Positions 17,149 to 26,048 of a DNA stretch of 64,000 bases are shown one piece after another. The stretch lies in assembly GCF_016864015.1 (NCBI RefSeq), contig NZ_CP045067.1, positions 1,151,001 to 1,215,000 of the forward strand, given 5' to 3'. Source of the DNA: Lacinutrix sp. WUR7 (GTDB lineage Bacteria; Bacteroidota; Bacteroidia; Flavobacteriales; Flavobacteriaceae). Positions within the stretch are counted from its first letter, which is position 1, and every line of letters starts with the position of its first letter. Under the pieces are notes generated by a model. It had not been told where the DNA came from, ran no database searches, and was given only the letters and a program-made list of their open reading frames with translations. The position numbers were made by a program, and so were the translations under genes.

Positions 17149-19896
17149 ATGACAACATTCATTCTAGATGTACTAAAAGATTTACAGAACAGAAATAAAG
17201 ATTTATCTACATTAATCTTTATTTTACCCAGTAAACGTGCTGGTATCTTTTTAAAACACCAAATTGCACAAATAGTTAATCATACTATATTATCTCCTAA
17301 AATCATTAGTATAGAGGAGTTTGTAGAAGATCTATCCCAGTTAAAAAAAACTTCAAATACAGAACTTCTATTTGTATTTTATAAAGTCTATTTAGAATTA
17401 ACTAAAAAAGAAGAACAGGAAAGTTTTGATTCTTTTTCTAAATGGGCGCAAATATTACTTCAGGATTTTAATGAAATAGACAGGTATCTCATTCCCCAAG
17501 AAAAAATATTCAACTATTTAAGCGCTATCCAAGATTTAAAGCATTGGTCTTTGGAAGAACCAAAATCGGATTTTATAAAAAAATATCTTTCCTTTTGGAA
17601 CAAACTAAACCAGTATTATACCAAGTTTGCGGAAGAGCTTCTACAAAACAAAACAGGTTACCAAGGACTAATTTATAGAGAAGCTGTAGAAAATATAGAA
17701 TCGTACATACAAACTGCTTCAGAAAAACAACATATTTTTTTAGGTTTTAACGCACTCAATAAAGCCGAAGAAAATATTATTCAAGAATTGCTGCAAAATG
17801 AAATGGCTGAAATTTTTTGGGATATTGACCAGAAATTTTTTGACAATAAATACCACGATGCCGGATTGTTTACCAGACAACATCACAAAAATTGGAAGTA
17901 CTTCACTACGCATCCTTTTAACTGGAAGACCAATTACTATACCCAACCAAAAAACATAGAAGTTGTTGGTATTCCTAAAAACATCGGACAAGCAAAATAT
18001 ATAGGTACCCTTTTAAAATCTTTAAAAGAAAAAGATCAAACATTACAACAAACAGCTGTGGTACTTGCAGATGAGAATCTACTTACCCCTACTTTAAATG
18101 CACTTCCAGAATCTATTGATGCCTTAAATATTACAATGGGTTTTCCTTTACAATCCATCCCACTAGCCTCTTTATTTGAACAAATATTTCAAGTACATAA
18201 AAAAGCAAGTAATACCTTTTACTACAAAGATGTTATTGCTATTATATCCCATCAATTTATAAGGTCTTTACTAAATACAAACAATGTAGATGTCGCATCC
18301 AAAATAACAGAAACAATATTAACAAATAACCTCGTTTACTTAACAGTAGATCGCTTAAAAGAACTGAGTACCACTGCAACAAAAATCATAGACTTATTAT
18401 TTGTTATAAAAGAAAACAGTGTCGAAAACATTCTTAAAAATTGTGCCGATTTAATTTTATGCATAAAGGAAGACTTAGATGTAAATAAACCACTCAACAA
18501 ACTCTCTTTAGAGTACTTATTTCGCTTTAATGAGCTATTTAATGAACTATCTAGCCTAAATGATAGGTATAGTTATATAAAAGATATAAACACACTTCAT
18601 GGCCTTTACAAGGAATTATTAAGTGCAGCAACTCTAGATTTTCAAGGAGAACCTTTACAAGGTTTACAAGTTATGGGAATGTTAGAATCTCGCGTTCTAG
18701 ATTTTGAAACTGTAATTATTGCATCAGTAAATGAAGGTGTGCTTCCGTCAGGAAAAACAAATAACTCCTTTATTCCTTTCGATGTAAAAATAGAAAATCA
18801 GTTACCAACCTACAAAGAAAAAGACGCGGTGTACACATACCACTTTTATAGGTTATTACAACGCGCTAAAAACGTATACATTCTATATAATACGGAAGTT
18901 GATGTATTAACTGGTGGAGAAAAAAGTAGATTCATTACGCAGTTAGAATTAGAAGGAGATCACGAAATCAAACACCGAATTGTAACGCCAAAAGTAGAAG
19001 CTTGTTTTACCAAATTATTAGAAATTGAAAAAACAGAAGCCATTCAAAACAAATTGAAAACGGTTGCAGAACGAGGTTTTTCACCTTCCTCAATTACCAA
19101 TTATATTAGGAATCCTATAGATTTTTATTATCAGAAAATATTAGGAATTAAAGAACAGGAAGATGTAGAAGAAAGTGTTGCCTTTAATACACTTGGTACA
19201 GTGGTACACAATACTTTAGAAGATTTATATACTACTTTTATTGGTTCCTATTTAACCGTGGAAAACTTAGAAAAGCAAAAATCTAAAATTAACGAAAGGG
19301 TAACCTATCATTTTGAAAATGAATATAAAGAAGGAGATATTCATACCGGAAAAAACCTCATCATTTTTGAAATTGCCAAACGCTACGTCCTTAATTTTTT
19401 AAACTTAGAAATTGAAGATGTAAAACAAGGAAATGAAATAAAAATCATCTCTCTAGAGGCTAATAACAGAACATCTATAACAATTCCTGAGCTAGACTTT
19501 ACGATTAATCTTACTGGAAAAGTAGACCGTGTAGATACATACAATGGTATCACTAGAATTATTGATTATAAAACGGGTAAAGTATTATCTAATGAAGTAG
19601 AGATTTCTAATTGGGAAGACCTAACAACAGATTATAAAAAATACAGCAAGAGTTTTCAAGTACTGATGTATGCATATATGATGATGCAACAAAATAAAGT
19701 ACAATTTCCATTGGAAGCTGGTATTATATCCTTTAAAAATTTAAGTAACGGTTTTTTAAAATTCGCAGTAAAAGAGGGAAGAAATAAAGCCCAACTTATT
19801 ACGGAAGAAACCATGCAACATTTTGAAATAGAGCTCAAAAAAATCATTCTAGAAATCTGTAATCCAAAAATTAATTTTGTTGAAAAAGAAGTGTAA
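17149..19896 (+). CDS. AddB-like PD-(D/E)XK nuclease
   Basis: Probable second subunit of an AddAB-type recombination nuclease, 915 residues. The N-terminus (STLIFILPSKRAGIFLKHQI) resembles the inactive helicase fold of AddB, with no intact Walker A. The C-terminal nuclease has GTVVHNTLEDLY (near 683) and the catalytic RIIDYKTGKV (near 803). The four-cysteine iron-sulfur site of Bacillus AddB is not visible. The stop codon overlaps the start of the next gene by one base (TAATG), so translation is likely coupled to the hydrolase. Confidence 0.85.
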   Translation: MTTFILDVLKDLQNRNKDLSTLIFILPSKRAGIFLKHQIAQIVNHTILSPKIISIEEFVEDLSQLKKTSNTELLFVFYKVYLELTKKEEQESFDSFSKWAQILLQDFNEIDRYLIPQEKIFNYLSAIQDLKHWSLEEPKSDFIKKYLSFWNKLNQYYTKFAEELLQNKTGYQGLIYREAVENIESYIQTASEKQHIFLGFNALNKAEENIIQELLQNEMAEIFWDIDQKFFDNKYHDAGLFTRQHHKNWKYFTTHPFNWKTNYYTQPKNIEVVGIPKNIGQAKYIGTLLKSLKEKDQTLQQTAVVLADENLLTPTLNALPESIDALNITMGFPLQSIPLASLFEQIFQVHKKASNTFYYKDVIAIISHQFIRSLLNTNNVDVASKITETILTNNLVYLTVDRLKELSTTATKIIDLLFVIKENSVENILKNCADLILCIKEDLDVNKPLNKLSLEYLFRFNELFNELSSLNDRYSYIKDINTLHGLYKELLSAATLDFQGEPLQGLQVMGMLESRVLDFETVIIASVNEGVLPSGKTNNSFIPFDVKIENQLPTYKEKDAVYTYHFYRLLQRAKNVYILYNTEVDVLTGGEKSRFITQLELEGDHEIKHRIVTPKVEACFTKLLEIEKTEAIQNKLKTVAERGFSPSSITNYIRNPIDFYYQKILGIKEQEDVEESVAFNTLGTVVHNTLEDLYTTFIGSYLTVENLEKQKSKINERVTYHFENEYKEGDIHTGKNLIIFEIAKRYVLNFLNLEIEDVKQGNEIKIISLEANNRTSITIPELDFTINLTGKVDRVDTYNGITRIIDYKTGKVLSNEVEISNWEDLTTDYKKYSKSFQVLMYAYMMMQQNKVQFPLEAGIISFKNLSNGFLKFAVKEGRNKAQLITEETMQHFEIELKKIILEICNPKINFVEKEV

Positions 19897-20732
19897 TGGT
19901 CCAGAAAAATAACATTTTACAGAGAGATTCCAAAAAACCAATCGTTTGGGATGCTTTCTATAAAGAGAATAATACAAAAAAACCATTAGTTGTTTTCTGT
20001 CATGGCTACAAAGGCTTTAAAGATTGGGGAGCTTGGGATTTAGTTGCACAAGCATACAGTGAAGCAAACTTGTTTTTTGTGAAATTTAATTTTTCGCATA
20101 ATGGCAGCACAGTAGAAAACCCAATAGATTTTCCGGATCTCGATGCTTTTGCAGAAAACAATTACACCAAAGAGTTAGAAGATGTTGACAGTATATTAAA
20201 TCATCTGCTATCTAAAGAAAATGAATATATAAATCAGATAGACACTAGTAATATCACGCTAATTGGTCATTCCAGAGGTGGTGGAATTTCCATAATTAAG
20301 GCATCTGAAGATAACAGAATAACCAAATTAATCACTTGGGCAAGTGTCAGTGGATTTGGTAAAAGAACATCTACAACGGGAGATTTAGAACAATGGAAAA
20401 AAGATGGTGTTAAGTATGTTTTAAATGGCAGAACCCAACAACAAATGCCACACAACTATCAGTTTTATTTAGACTACAAAGCAAATGAAAATCGATTAAA
20501 TATAGAATTGGCAACCAAAAAAGTAAGCATTCCTTTTTTAATTATTCATGCAAAGGAAGATCCTTCCGTAAAATTTAATGAAGCAGAAAATTTACATGCC
20601 TGGAATAATAAAAGTGAATTATTTTCTATAGAAAAGAGCAACCACGTATTTGATGCTTCCCATCCTTATAAAAACAAAAAACTACCTGAAGCTTTACAAC
20701 AGGTAGTTACTAAAAGTATTTCTTTTATATAG
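19896..20732 (+). CDS. Alpha/beta hydrolase
   Basis: Cytoplasmic serine hydrolase of unknown substrate, 278 residues. The N-terminal PLVVFCHGYKGFKDWG gives the oxyanion region, GHSRGGGIS is the nucleophile elbow, IIHAKEDPSVKF supplies the likely acid and SNHVFDASH the histidine. No signal peptide. The start overlaps the AddB-like stop by one base. Whether the hydrolase has anything to do with DNA repair is unknown; close coupling may simply reflect operon packing. Confidence 0.85.
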   Translation: MVQKNNILQRDSKKPIVWDAFYKENNTKKPLVVFCHGYKGFKDWGAWDLVAQAYSEANLFFVKFNFSHNGSTVENPIDFPDLDAFAENNYTKELEDVDSILNHLLSKENEYINQIDTSNITLIGHSRGGGISIIKASEDNRITKLITWASVSGFGKRTSTTGDLEQWKKDGVKYVLNGRTQQQMPHNYQFYLDYKANENRLNIELATKKVSIPFLIIHAKEDPSVKFNEAENLHAWNNKSELFSIEKSNHVFDASHPYKNKKLPEALQQVVTKSISFI

Positions 20733-20739
20733 TTATTTG

Positions 20740-21534
20740 TTACTCTGCTCCTTTTAAGACTAAAAGAGGTACGCGACTTTCAAAATCTACTTTCTTAATC
20801 GTATTTTGCTCCCATAGTTTTTTAAAGAATCCTCTTTTACGTCTAAAAACACAAATAACATCTGGATTATGCGTATTTAAATGCTCTAAAACACCTTGAA
20901 ATAAGGTTGCATTTTCAGAACTACTATACGAAGAAGCTAATGCTTTTAACTCCACATTTATTTCAGAATCTTCTGCAGAAAAAGCCTTCGTTTTTACCTG
21001 CAGTAAATGCATTTCAGTATTAAAAGTCTTTATTATCTTTTGTAATGGCACTAAGGAACCCTTTTTGCTAACCACTCCAGATTTTATTGCTGTAAGAATC
21101 TTTGTAATAGGTTTATAAGCATATCCTTCTGGAATAACTAAAACAGGAATATCTGTCTTCTTCACGATGCTTCCCGGAGTTCTTCCTAAAAAATAACTTT
21201 CTTGTAAATCATTAGGTCGCTGTCCTACAATTATTAAATCTATACCTAATTCTTTGTTTATAGCATCTATACTATCTACAACGCCTCCTTTGGCAGATAT
21301 TATTTTTACGGATACATTTTTTGTGTCTACTTGGTCTACAACTTCTTTCACATTTGCAACCTGTTCTCTAGCAACAATACTATCTACATTTATTATTGCT
21401 CCTGCTTTTGGAGCTAAACTAAAGGATCTGAAAACATAAACATCTGCTTGCATAACTTGCGCAAAATCTATAGCGTATTGTAGTGTGTTTTTTGCATTTT
21501 TAGATGCACCAATGGGAACTAGAATATTTTTCAT
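20740..21534 (-). CDS. Universal stress protein, tandem UspA domains
   Basis: A 264-residue protein with two UspA-like domains. The N-terminal domain starts MKNILVPIGASKNAKNTLQY and ends with the ATP-binding signature GRTPGSIVKKTDIPVLVIP. The second domain lacks a clear copy of that motif and is probably non-binding. Usp proteins respond to starvation and stress; the exact role cannot be inferred. It converges with the hydrolase gene, 7 bases apart, and is divergent from the MATE gene. A -7 element lies at 21553-21560. Confidence 0.9.
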   Translation of the reverse strand: MKNILVPIGASKNAKNTLQYAIDFAQVMQADVYVFRSFSLAPKAGAIINVDSIVAREQVANVKEVVDQVDTKNVSVKIISAKGGVVDSIDAINKELGIDLIIVGQRPNDLQESYFLGRTPGSIVKKTDIPVLVIPEGYAYKPITKILTAIKSGVVSKKGSLVPLQKIIKTFNTEMHLLQVKTKAFSAEDSEINVELKALASSYSSSENATLFQGVLEHLNTHNPDVICVFRRKRGFFKKLWEQNTIKKVDFESRVPLLVLKGAE

Positions 21535-21552
21535 TACTTATTATTTAGACTA

Positions 21553-21560
21553 CAAAAATA
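21553..21560 (-). promoter_or_regulatory. -7 promoter element TATTTTTG of the Usp gene
   Basis: Exact TAnnTTTG match on the minus strand, 19 bases before the start codon. Confidence 0.6.
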
Positions 21561-21616
21561 CAGATTTTATAATAATAGTTGCGACCTTTACCTTTTCTTA
21601 AATAAAATTTAAACTA

Positions 21617-22951
21617 TTGCCTACCAATATAAATCTAAAACAGATAAACAAACTTGCTATTCCAGCATTAATTGCTGGTGTTTCAGAACCTATTTTATCG
21701 TTAACAGATACGGCTATTGTTGGTAATATAAATATAAACGCAACCGAGTCTTTAGCGGCTGTTGGTATTGTTGGTGCTTTTATTTCTATGCTTATTTGGG
21801 TATTGGGACAAACAAGAAGCGCCATTTCTTCGATCGTTTCACAATATGTTGGTGCAGATAATGTAGATACGGTTAAAAATCTGCCAGCACAAGCGATTTT
21901 TATTATTACTTCGCTAAGTATTTTAATAATTATTGGCACCTATCCTTTTGCGCAAAGTATTTTTAAACTGTATAATGCTTCCGGTCTCATTCTAGACTAT
22001 AGCGTAGATTACTATAAAATTCGTGTTTTCGGATTTCCTTTTACATTATTTACCATCGCTGTTTTTGGCACTTTTAGAGGTTTACAAAACACCTATTACC
22101 CAATGCTAATTGCCATCATTGGTGCTACTGCAAACATTGTTTTAGATTTTATTTTGGTGTACGGAATAGAAGGATATATTCCTGCCATGCACATTAAAGG
22201 CGCTGCCTATGCAAGTGTTATTGCGCAGTTTTTAATGGCTATTTTTTCAGCTTATTATCTATTAACAAAAACAAATATTCCGTTGCGATTTAGTTTCCCT
22301 TTTAATCCGGAAATTAAACGTTTTATACTAATGATTCTTAATTTGTTTGTCCGTACACTAGCCTTAAATGTCACCTTATATTTTGCTAGTGCTTTTTCTA
22401 CAAGCTATGGTAAAAACTACATTGCAGCCTATACTATTGCTATAAACTTATGGTTTCTTGGTGCTTTTATTATTGATGGTTATGCCAGTGCTGGAAATAT
22501 TTTATCGGGAAAATTAATAGGAGGAAAAGAATATAAAAGCCTAATACTATTAAGTAATAAGCTAATTAAGTACGGCATCGTTCTAGGAATTACCATTGCC
22601 ATATTAGGCGCAATTTTATATTATCCCTTAGGAACCATCTTCACTAAAGAGCCTCAAGTTTTAGAAGAATTTTACAACGTATTTTGGATAGTCTTACTCA
22701 TGCAACCGCTTTGTGCTTTAGCATTTATTTTTGATGGCATCTTTAAAGGTATAGGTAAAATGAAAATCCTTAGAAACGTACTGCTCTTTTCTACCTTTAT
22801 AGTTTTTGTTCCAATACTCTTTTGGTTAGACTCCTTAGACTACAAATTATACGGTATTTTTATTGCGTTAACGCTTTGGATTATCGCTAGAGGATTACCA
22901 TTAATCATAAAATTTAGAAAAGAATTTTTACCACTTTCACAAAAGGTGTAA
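21617..22951 (+). CDS. MATE-family efflux transporter
   Basis: Inner-membrane multidrug/toxin exporter with about 12 transmembrane helices, 444 residues. The first helix region (LAIPALIAGVSEPILSLTD) and TAIVGN are typical of the MATE/DinF branch, and the protein repeats this topology in its second half. The start appears to be TTG at 21617: an in-frame stop lies at 21599-21601, and the next ATG falls beyond helix 1. The substrate cannot be predicted. Confidence 0.9.
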   Translation: MPTNINLKQINKLAIPALIAGVSEPILSLTDTAIVGNININATESLAAVGIVGAFISMLIWVLGQTRSAISSIVSQYVGADNVDTVKNLPAQAIFIITSLSILIIIGTYPFAQSIFKLYNASGLILDYSVDYYKIRVFGFPFTLFTIAVFGTFRGLQNTYYPMLIAIIGATANIVLDFILVYGIEGYIPAMHIKGAAYASVIAQFLMAIFSAYYLLTKTNIPLRFSFPFNPEIKRFILMILNLFVRTLALNVTLYFASAFSTSYGKNYIAAYTIAINLWFLGAFIIDGYASAGNILSGKLIGGKEYKSLILLSNKLIKYGIVLGITIAILGAILYYPLGTIFTKEPQVLEEFYNVFWIVLLMQPLCALAFIFDGIFKGIGKMKILRNVLLFSTFIVFVPILFWLDSLDYKLYGIFIALTLWIIARGLPLIIKFRKEFLPLSQKV

Positions 22952-22978
22952 CTTTACCCCAAGTTAATAAAATACATA

Positions 22979-23146
22979 ATGAAGTTTTTAGCACTTATTC
23001 AAGAAATAGATATCAAGGAAAAAATAGATAAAGCACCAGATGCGGCCTATGGTATTGGTATATTTATTGGCTCTATGCTACCTTTTGTAGTATTAGTAGC
23101 GCTTGCTTATTTTATATATAGATACAATAAAAACAAAAAAGAATAA
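22979..23146 (+). CDS. Small single-pass membrane protein, 55 aa
   Basis: A short frame ATG to TAA encoding MKFLALIQEIDIKEKI..., with an amphipathic N-terminal part, one hydrophobic helix (about residues 26-47, GIGIFIGSMLPFVVLVALAY) and a basic tail YRYNKNKKE. Net positive C-terminus suggests it stays inside. It starts 28 bases after the MATE stop and is followed 12 bases later by another tiny membrane gene, so the three may form an operon. No family recognised. Confidence 0.6.
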   Translation: MKFLALIQEIDIKEKIDKAPDAAYGIGIFIGSMLPFVVLVALAYFIYRYNKNKKE

Positions 23147-23158
23147 CTCAATAGTAAA

Positions 23159-23257
23159 ATGGAAATATTAAATTTTTTAAGTGGAAACGGTTTATTTTTA
23201 GTTCTAGGAATAGCCTTAGTTATAATATACTTTTATAATAGAAATAAACGCAGATAA
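23159..23257 (+). CDS. Very small membrane protein, 32 aa
   Basis: A frame of 32 codons: MEILNFLSGNG, then a hydrophobic segment (LFLVLGIALVIIYFY) and a basic end NRNKRR. The gap to the preceding small gene is 12 bases. Its stop abuts the convergent 2OG-oxygenase gene at 23258. Size makes the call uncertain, but the pattern of one helix plus a positive tail is like that of its neighbour. Confidence 0.45.
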   Translation: MEILNFLSGNGLFLVLGIALVIIYFYNRNKRR

Positions 23258-23899
23258 TTATCTCGTTTTTAACCAACCTGTAATACTCAATCGCTCTGTA
23301 TGTACAGGTTTTACTTCGTGTTCTATAATCTGACTTTCAAAGATTACCACACGTCCTGGAAACGGATAAATAACCTTTTCGGTTTCTACGCCGTTCTCGT
23401 CTAAATACAATACCAATTCGCCACCATTTTCAGGCAACCAACCGTCTTCATTTAAATAACAAACAAAAGATAATTTTCGCCTATCATCATTTTGAAAGGT
23501 GTCTATATGACGTTTATAATAGGTGTCTTTAGGGTACAATGCGTAATGAAACTCTTTATATAAAATCCCTAGAAAACAAGTTTTGTTTAGGTAAGTAACG
23601 AGGCTATTTATTTTATTGAAAAATAACTGTTCATAGACATCAACCTTACTTTCGTCCATCCACAAAATAATATCTCCTCGAATGGCTTTTTCTATCGTTT
23701 CGTTAACACGATTACCAATAGCTGCCTTTTTAAAAGCATCTAGTTCGTGCTTTTCAATTAAAGATTTTCTTAAAACTAGAACTTCTTCCGCAGAAAAAAA
23801 ATCTTCAACAATACTATATTTTTTTGCTAACAGATCATCAATAACTCTCTCGTATAAAGGGTTTTCTGTAAATGCAAGTCCTTCAAAAATTTGTTTCAT
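23258..23899 (-). CDS. 2OG-Fe(II) oxygenase (prolyl-4-hydroxylase-like)
   Basis: Iron- and 2-oxoglutarate-dependent dioxygenase, 213 residues from the chosen start. The iron triad is His131 and Asp133 (KRHIDTF) with His194 (IIEHEVKP); Arg203 (TERLSITGW) would bind 2-oxoglutarate. The C-terminal jelly-roll fits the P4Hc type. I start at the ATG at 23899: a longer frame to 23959 would run through the -7 promoter element at 23939-23946. The substrate (protein or small molecule) is unknown. Confidence 0.85.
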   Translation of the reverse strand: MKQIFEGLAFTENPLYERVIDDLLAKKYSIVEDFFSAEEVLVLRKSLIEKHELDAFKKAAIGNRVNETIEKAIRGDIILWMDESKVDVYEQLFFNKINSLVTYLNKTCFLGILYKEFHYALYPKDTYYKRHIDTFQNDDRRKLSFVCYLNEDGWLPENGGELVLYLDENGVETEKVIYPFPGRVVIFESQIIEHEVKPVHTERLSITGWLKTR

Positions 23900-23938
23900 A
23901 ACTTTACTTGCATCAAGCTTAGTCTTAACAAAAGTGAG

Positions 23939-23946
23939 CAAATGTA
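23939..23946 (-). promoter_or_regulatory. Promoter of the 2OG-oxygenase gene (TTG-N22-TACATTTG)
   Basis: TACATTTG matches TAnnTTTG, and a TTG lies 22 bases upstream on the minus strand, within the 17-23 spacing described for Flavobacterium. It decides the start of the oxygenase gene in favour of 23899. Confidence 0.6.
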
Positions 23947-23977
23947 ATCTAAAAAGCATTTCCTTTTACAAAATGAA

Positions 23978-23985
23978 TATCTTTG
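23978..23985 (+). promoter_or_regulatory. -7 promoter element TATCTTTG of queD
   Basis: Exact TAnnTTTG match 19 bases before the queD start codon; divergent from the oxygenase promoter about 30 bases away. Confidence 0.6.
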
Positions 23986-24004
23986 CAGTGAAATAAACAA
24001 TACA

Positions 24005-24457
24005 ATGAGTAATATTAGAATTACAAAACAGTTCTCTTTTGAGACTGGTCACGCACTTTATGGTTATGACGGTAAGTGTAAAAACGTACATGGTCACAGT
24101 TACAGATTATTTGTAACCGTTATCGGTAAACCTATTACAGATGCAACCAACGTAAAGTTTGGGATGGTTATAGATTTTAGCGATCTAAAAAAAATAGTAA
24201 AAGAAGATATTGTTGAAATTTTTGATCACGCAACCGTTTTTAATAAAAACACACCACACCTGGAGCTTGCTAAAGAATTATCGGATAGAGATCACAATGT
24301 ACTTTTGGTAGATTATCAACCAACCAGTGAAATGATGGTTATTGACTTTGCTTCCAAAATATCAAAACGTTTACCAGACAATATAAAACTTCATTCCCTA
24401 AAATTACAGGAAACCACAAGCTCTTATGCAGAGTGGTATGCTAGTGATAACAAATAG
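24005..24457 (+). CDS. queD: 6-carboxy-tetrahydropterin synthase
   Basis: Makes 6-carboxy-5,6,7,8-tetrahydropterin from dihydroneopterin triphosphate for queuosine synthesis. The 150 residues have zinc-binding His16, His29 and His31 (FETGHALYG, NVHGHSY), Cys25 as catalytic cysteine, GMVIDFSDLK, DHATVF and LQETTSSYAEW. Queuosine function is the usual role in bacteria; a 6-pyruvoyl-tetrahydropterin synthase role is the alternative. No other que genes are in the window. Confidence 0.9.
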   Translation: MSNIRITKQFSFETGHALYGYDGKCKNVHGHSYRLFVTVIGKPITDATNVKFGMVIDFSDLKKIVKEDIVEIFDHATVFNKNTPHLELAKELSDRDHNVLLVDYQPTSEMMVIDFASKISKRLPDNIKLHSLKLQETTSSYAEWYASDNK

Positions 24458-24474
24458 TTTTTAAGAATAATTAT

Positions 24475-24565
24475 GGCGTTACCCTTTTTCGTAAAAACTA
24501 CAAAGGGTCAGGCTTTCGCAAGTCGCTCTTGGCAAGGAGCTCCAACAATTGCTCAATCCTTAACG
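24475..24565 (+). repeat. GCGTTA-ended intergenic repeat, copy 3 (shortened)
   Basis: Begins GGCGTTACCCTTTTTCGTAAAA, has GGGTCAGGCTTTCGCAAG and ends CTCAATCCTTAACG. The middle block with TATATC and GGATGCC found in other copies is missing or replaced. It lies between queD and lpxH. Confidence 0.55.
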
Positions 24566-24606
24566 TAGCATCCAGCTAACTAACAAACATTTTTTATATT
24601 TACAGC

Positions 24607-25368
24607 ATGCAAATTCCAGAAGGAAAAAAAATATATTTCGCCAGTGATAATCATTTAGGAGCTCCTACAAAAGAAGCTTCCCTTCCGCGCGAAAAAAAGT
24701 TTGTCGCTTGGCTAGATCACGTAAAAAAAGATGCAGCAGCCATTTTTCTTTTAGGCGATTTATTCGATTTCTGGGTAGAATATAAAAACGTGGTTCCAAA
24801 GGGATTCACTAGAACCTTAGGAAAACTTGCCGAAATTTCTGATTCTGGAATACCTATTTACTATTTTGTTGGTAATCATGATTTATGGATGGATGGTTAT
24901 TTTGAAGAAGAACTTAACATTCCTGTGTACCACAAACCAAAAGAATTCACCTTTAACAATAAAACCTTTTTTATAGGTCATGGTGATGGCTTAGGGCCAC
25001 ACGATAAAGGATACAAACGCATGAAAAAAGTGTTTACCAACCCAATATGCCAATGGTTGTTTAAACGTGTTTTACATCCAGATTTTGCCATGCGAATTGG
25101 ACAATATATGTCTGTAAAAAATAAACTTATTTCTGGGGATGAGGATGCCAAATTTTTAGGAAATGATAACGAGTGGTTGGTACAATATTGCAAACGAAAA
25201 TTAGAAGACAAGCACAGAGATTTTTTTGTATTCGGGCATAGACATCTTCCATTAGAAATAGACCTAGAAAACAACGCGAAATACATTAATCTTGGGGATT
25301 GGATTGAATATTACACCTATGGTGTGTTTGATGGAGAAAACATGATTTTAAAAACCTATAATCCGTAA
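24607..25368 (+). CDS. lpxH: UDP-2,3-diacylglucosamine diphosphatase
   Basis: Calcineurin-like metallophosphoesterase that makes lipid X in lipid A synthesis, at the inner face of the inner membrane. The 253 residues show the metal motifs SDNHLG (14-18), GDLFDFW, VGNHDLW, GHGDG and GHRHLP. The first motif has Asn between Asp14 and His16 where many phosphoesterases have Thr or Leu. Length matches LpxH. A TATATTTA string sits 5 bases before the ATG. The next gene follows after 3 bases. Confidence 0.9.
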   Translation: MQIPEGKKIYFASDNHLGAPTKEASLPREKKFVAWLDHVKKDAAAIFLLGDLFDFWVEYKNVVPKGFTRTLGKLAEISDSGIPIYYFVGNHDLWMDGYFEEELNIPVYHKPKEFTFNNKTFFIGHGDGLGPHDKGYKRMKKVFTNPICQWLFKRVLHPDFAMRIGQYMSVKNKLISGDEDAKFLGNDNEWLVQYCKRKLEDKHRDFFVFGHRHLPLEIDLENNAKYINLGDWIEYYTYGVFDGENMILKTYNP

Positions 25369-25371
25369 ACC

Positions 25372-25674
25372 ATGCTAGTAACTGCTATTATATTTATTCT
25401 TTTAGGTGCATTAATAAAATATGGAAAATTCTATTTCCTTATTGCTGGTTATAACACCATGACCAAGGAAGAAAAAGAAAAGTACCATATAGAAGGTATT
25501 GCAACACTTTTTAAAAATGTGATGTTTGGTATGGCTATTTTAATTATCATTGGTTATTTCGCTTCCAAATACTTTGAAGACGCTAACCTACAAAACATCT
25601 TCTTCTATATTTCAATAGCTATAGGAGTCCCGTATTTACTGATCCAATCCAACTCAAAAAAATATAAAAAATAA
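25372..25674 (+). CDS. DUF3784-like membrane protein
   Basis: A 100-residue membrane protein with three predicted helices (residues 3-22, 46-66 and 76-92). Between helices 1 and 2 it has GYNTMTKEEKEKY, the hallmark of DUF3784. Function unknown. It starts 3 bases after the lpxH stop and is very likely co-transcribed with it, which may hint at an envelope role (inference). Confidence 0.75.
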   Translation: MLVTAIIFILLGALIKYGKFYFLIAGYNTMTKEEKEKYHIEGIATLFKNVMFGMAILIIIGYFASKYFEDANLQNIFFYISIAIGVPYLLIQSNSKKYKK

Positions 25675-25727
25675 GTAGTTAATCCTGTAGATTGGATTCC
25701 TAATTTAGATGTATTGCTTTCCGCAGA

Positions 25728-25967
25728 CTAACTTCTCTCACGTTCAAGCTTCACCTTTACCGAGGCATAGGTAGAAACCATATAAGGCACAGAAAAAGTA
25801 ATAAAAAACTTTAAAAGATTTAATTGCTTAAAATCTAATGCAATTAGCTTTTCGCCTTGATTTATCAAATTCAAAACGCAACCAACAACTAGAGCTACTT
25901 TGATGGAGGAGATAACAATTTCTCTTTCCGAAGCAATTTTCATTGCTTTATTTACTTTACGTATCAT
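25728..25967 (-). CDS. NrtS-like small membrane protein (putative nitrate/nitrite transporter)
   Basis: A 79-residue protein with two hydrophobic segments. VALVVGCVLNLINQGEKL and VPYMVSTYASVK resemble the NrtS family, small membrane proteins linked to nitrate and nitrite uptake in cyanobacteria. No nitrate-assimilation gene lies nearby, so the substrate is uncertain. Single gene, facing the lpxH pair. Confidence 0.6.
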   Translation of the reverse strand: MIRKVNKAMKIASEREIVISSIKVALVVGCVLNLINQGEKLIALDFKQLNLLKFFITFSVPYMVSTYASVKVKLERERS

Positions 25968-26048
25968 GCTGCAAATATATATACTTTATATAAAAAAATA
26001 ACTTCCTTTTCCTTGCGGTATTTCGTTCCGATAGATCTATCTCTAAAT

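Noticed and set aside
25675-25727. A possible terminator or small gene between the DUF3784-like and NrtS-like genes.
   Set aside because: No stem with a T tract and no frame was seen in this 53-base gap.
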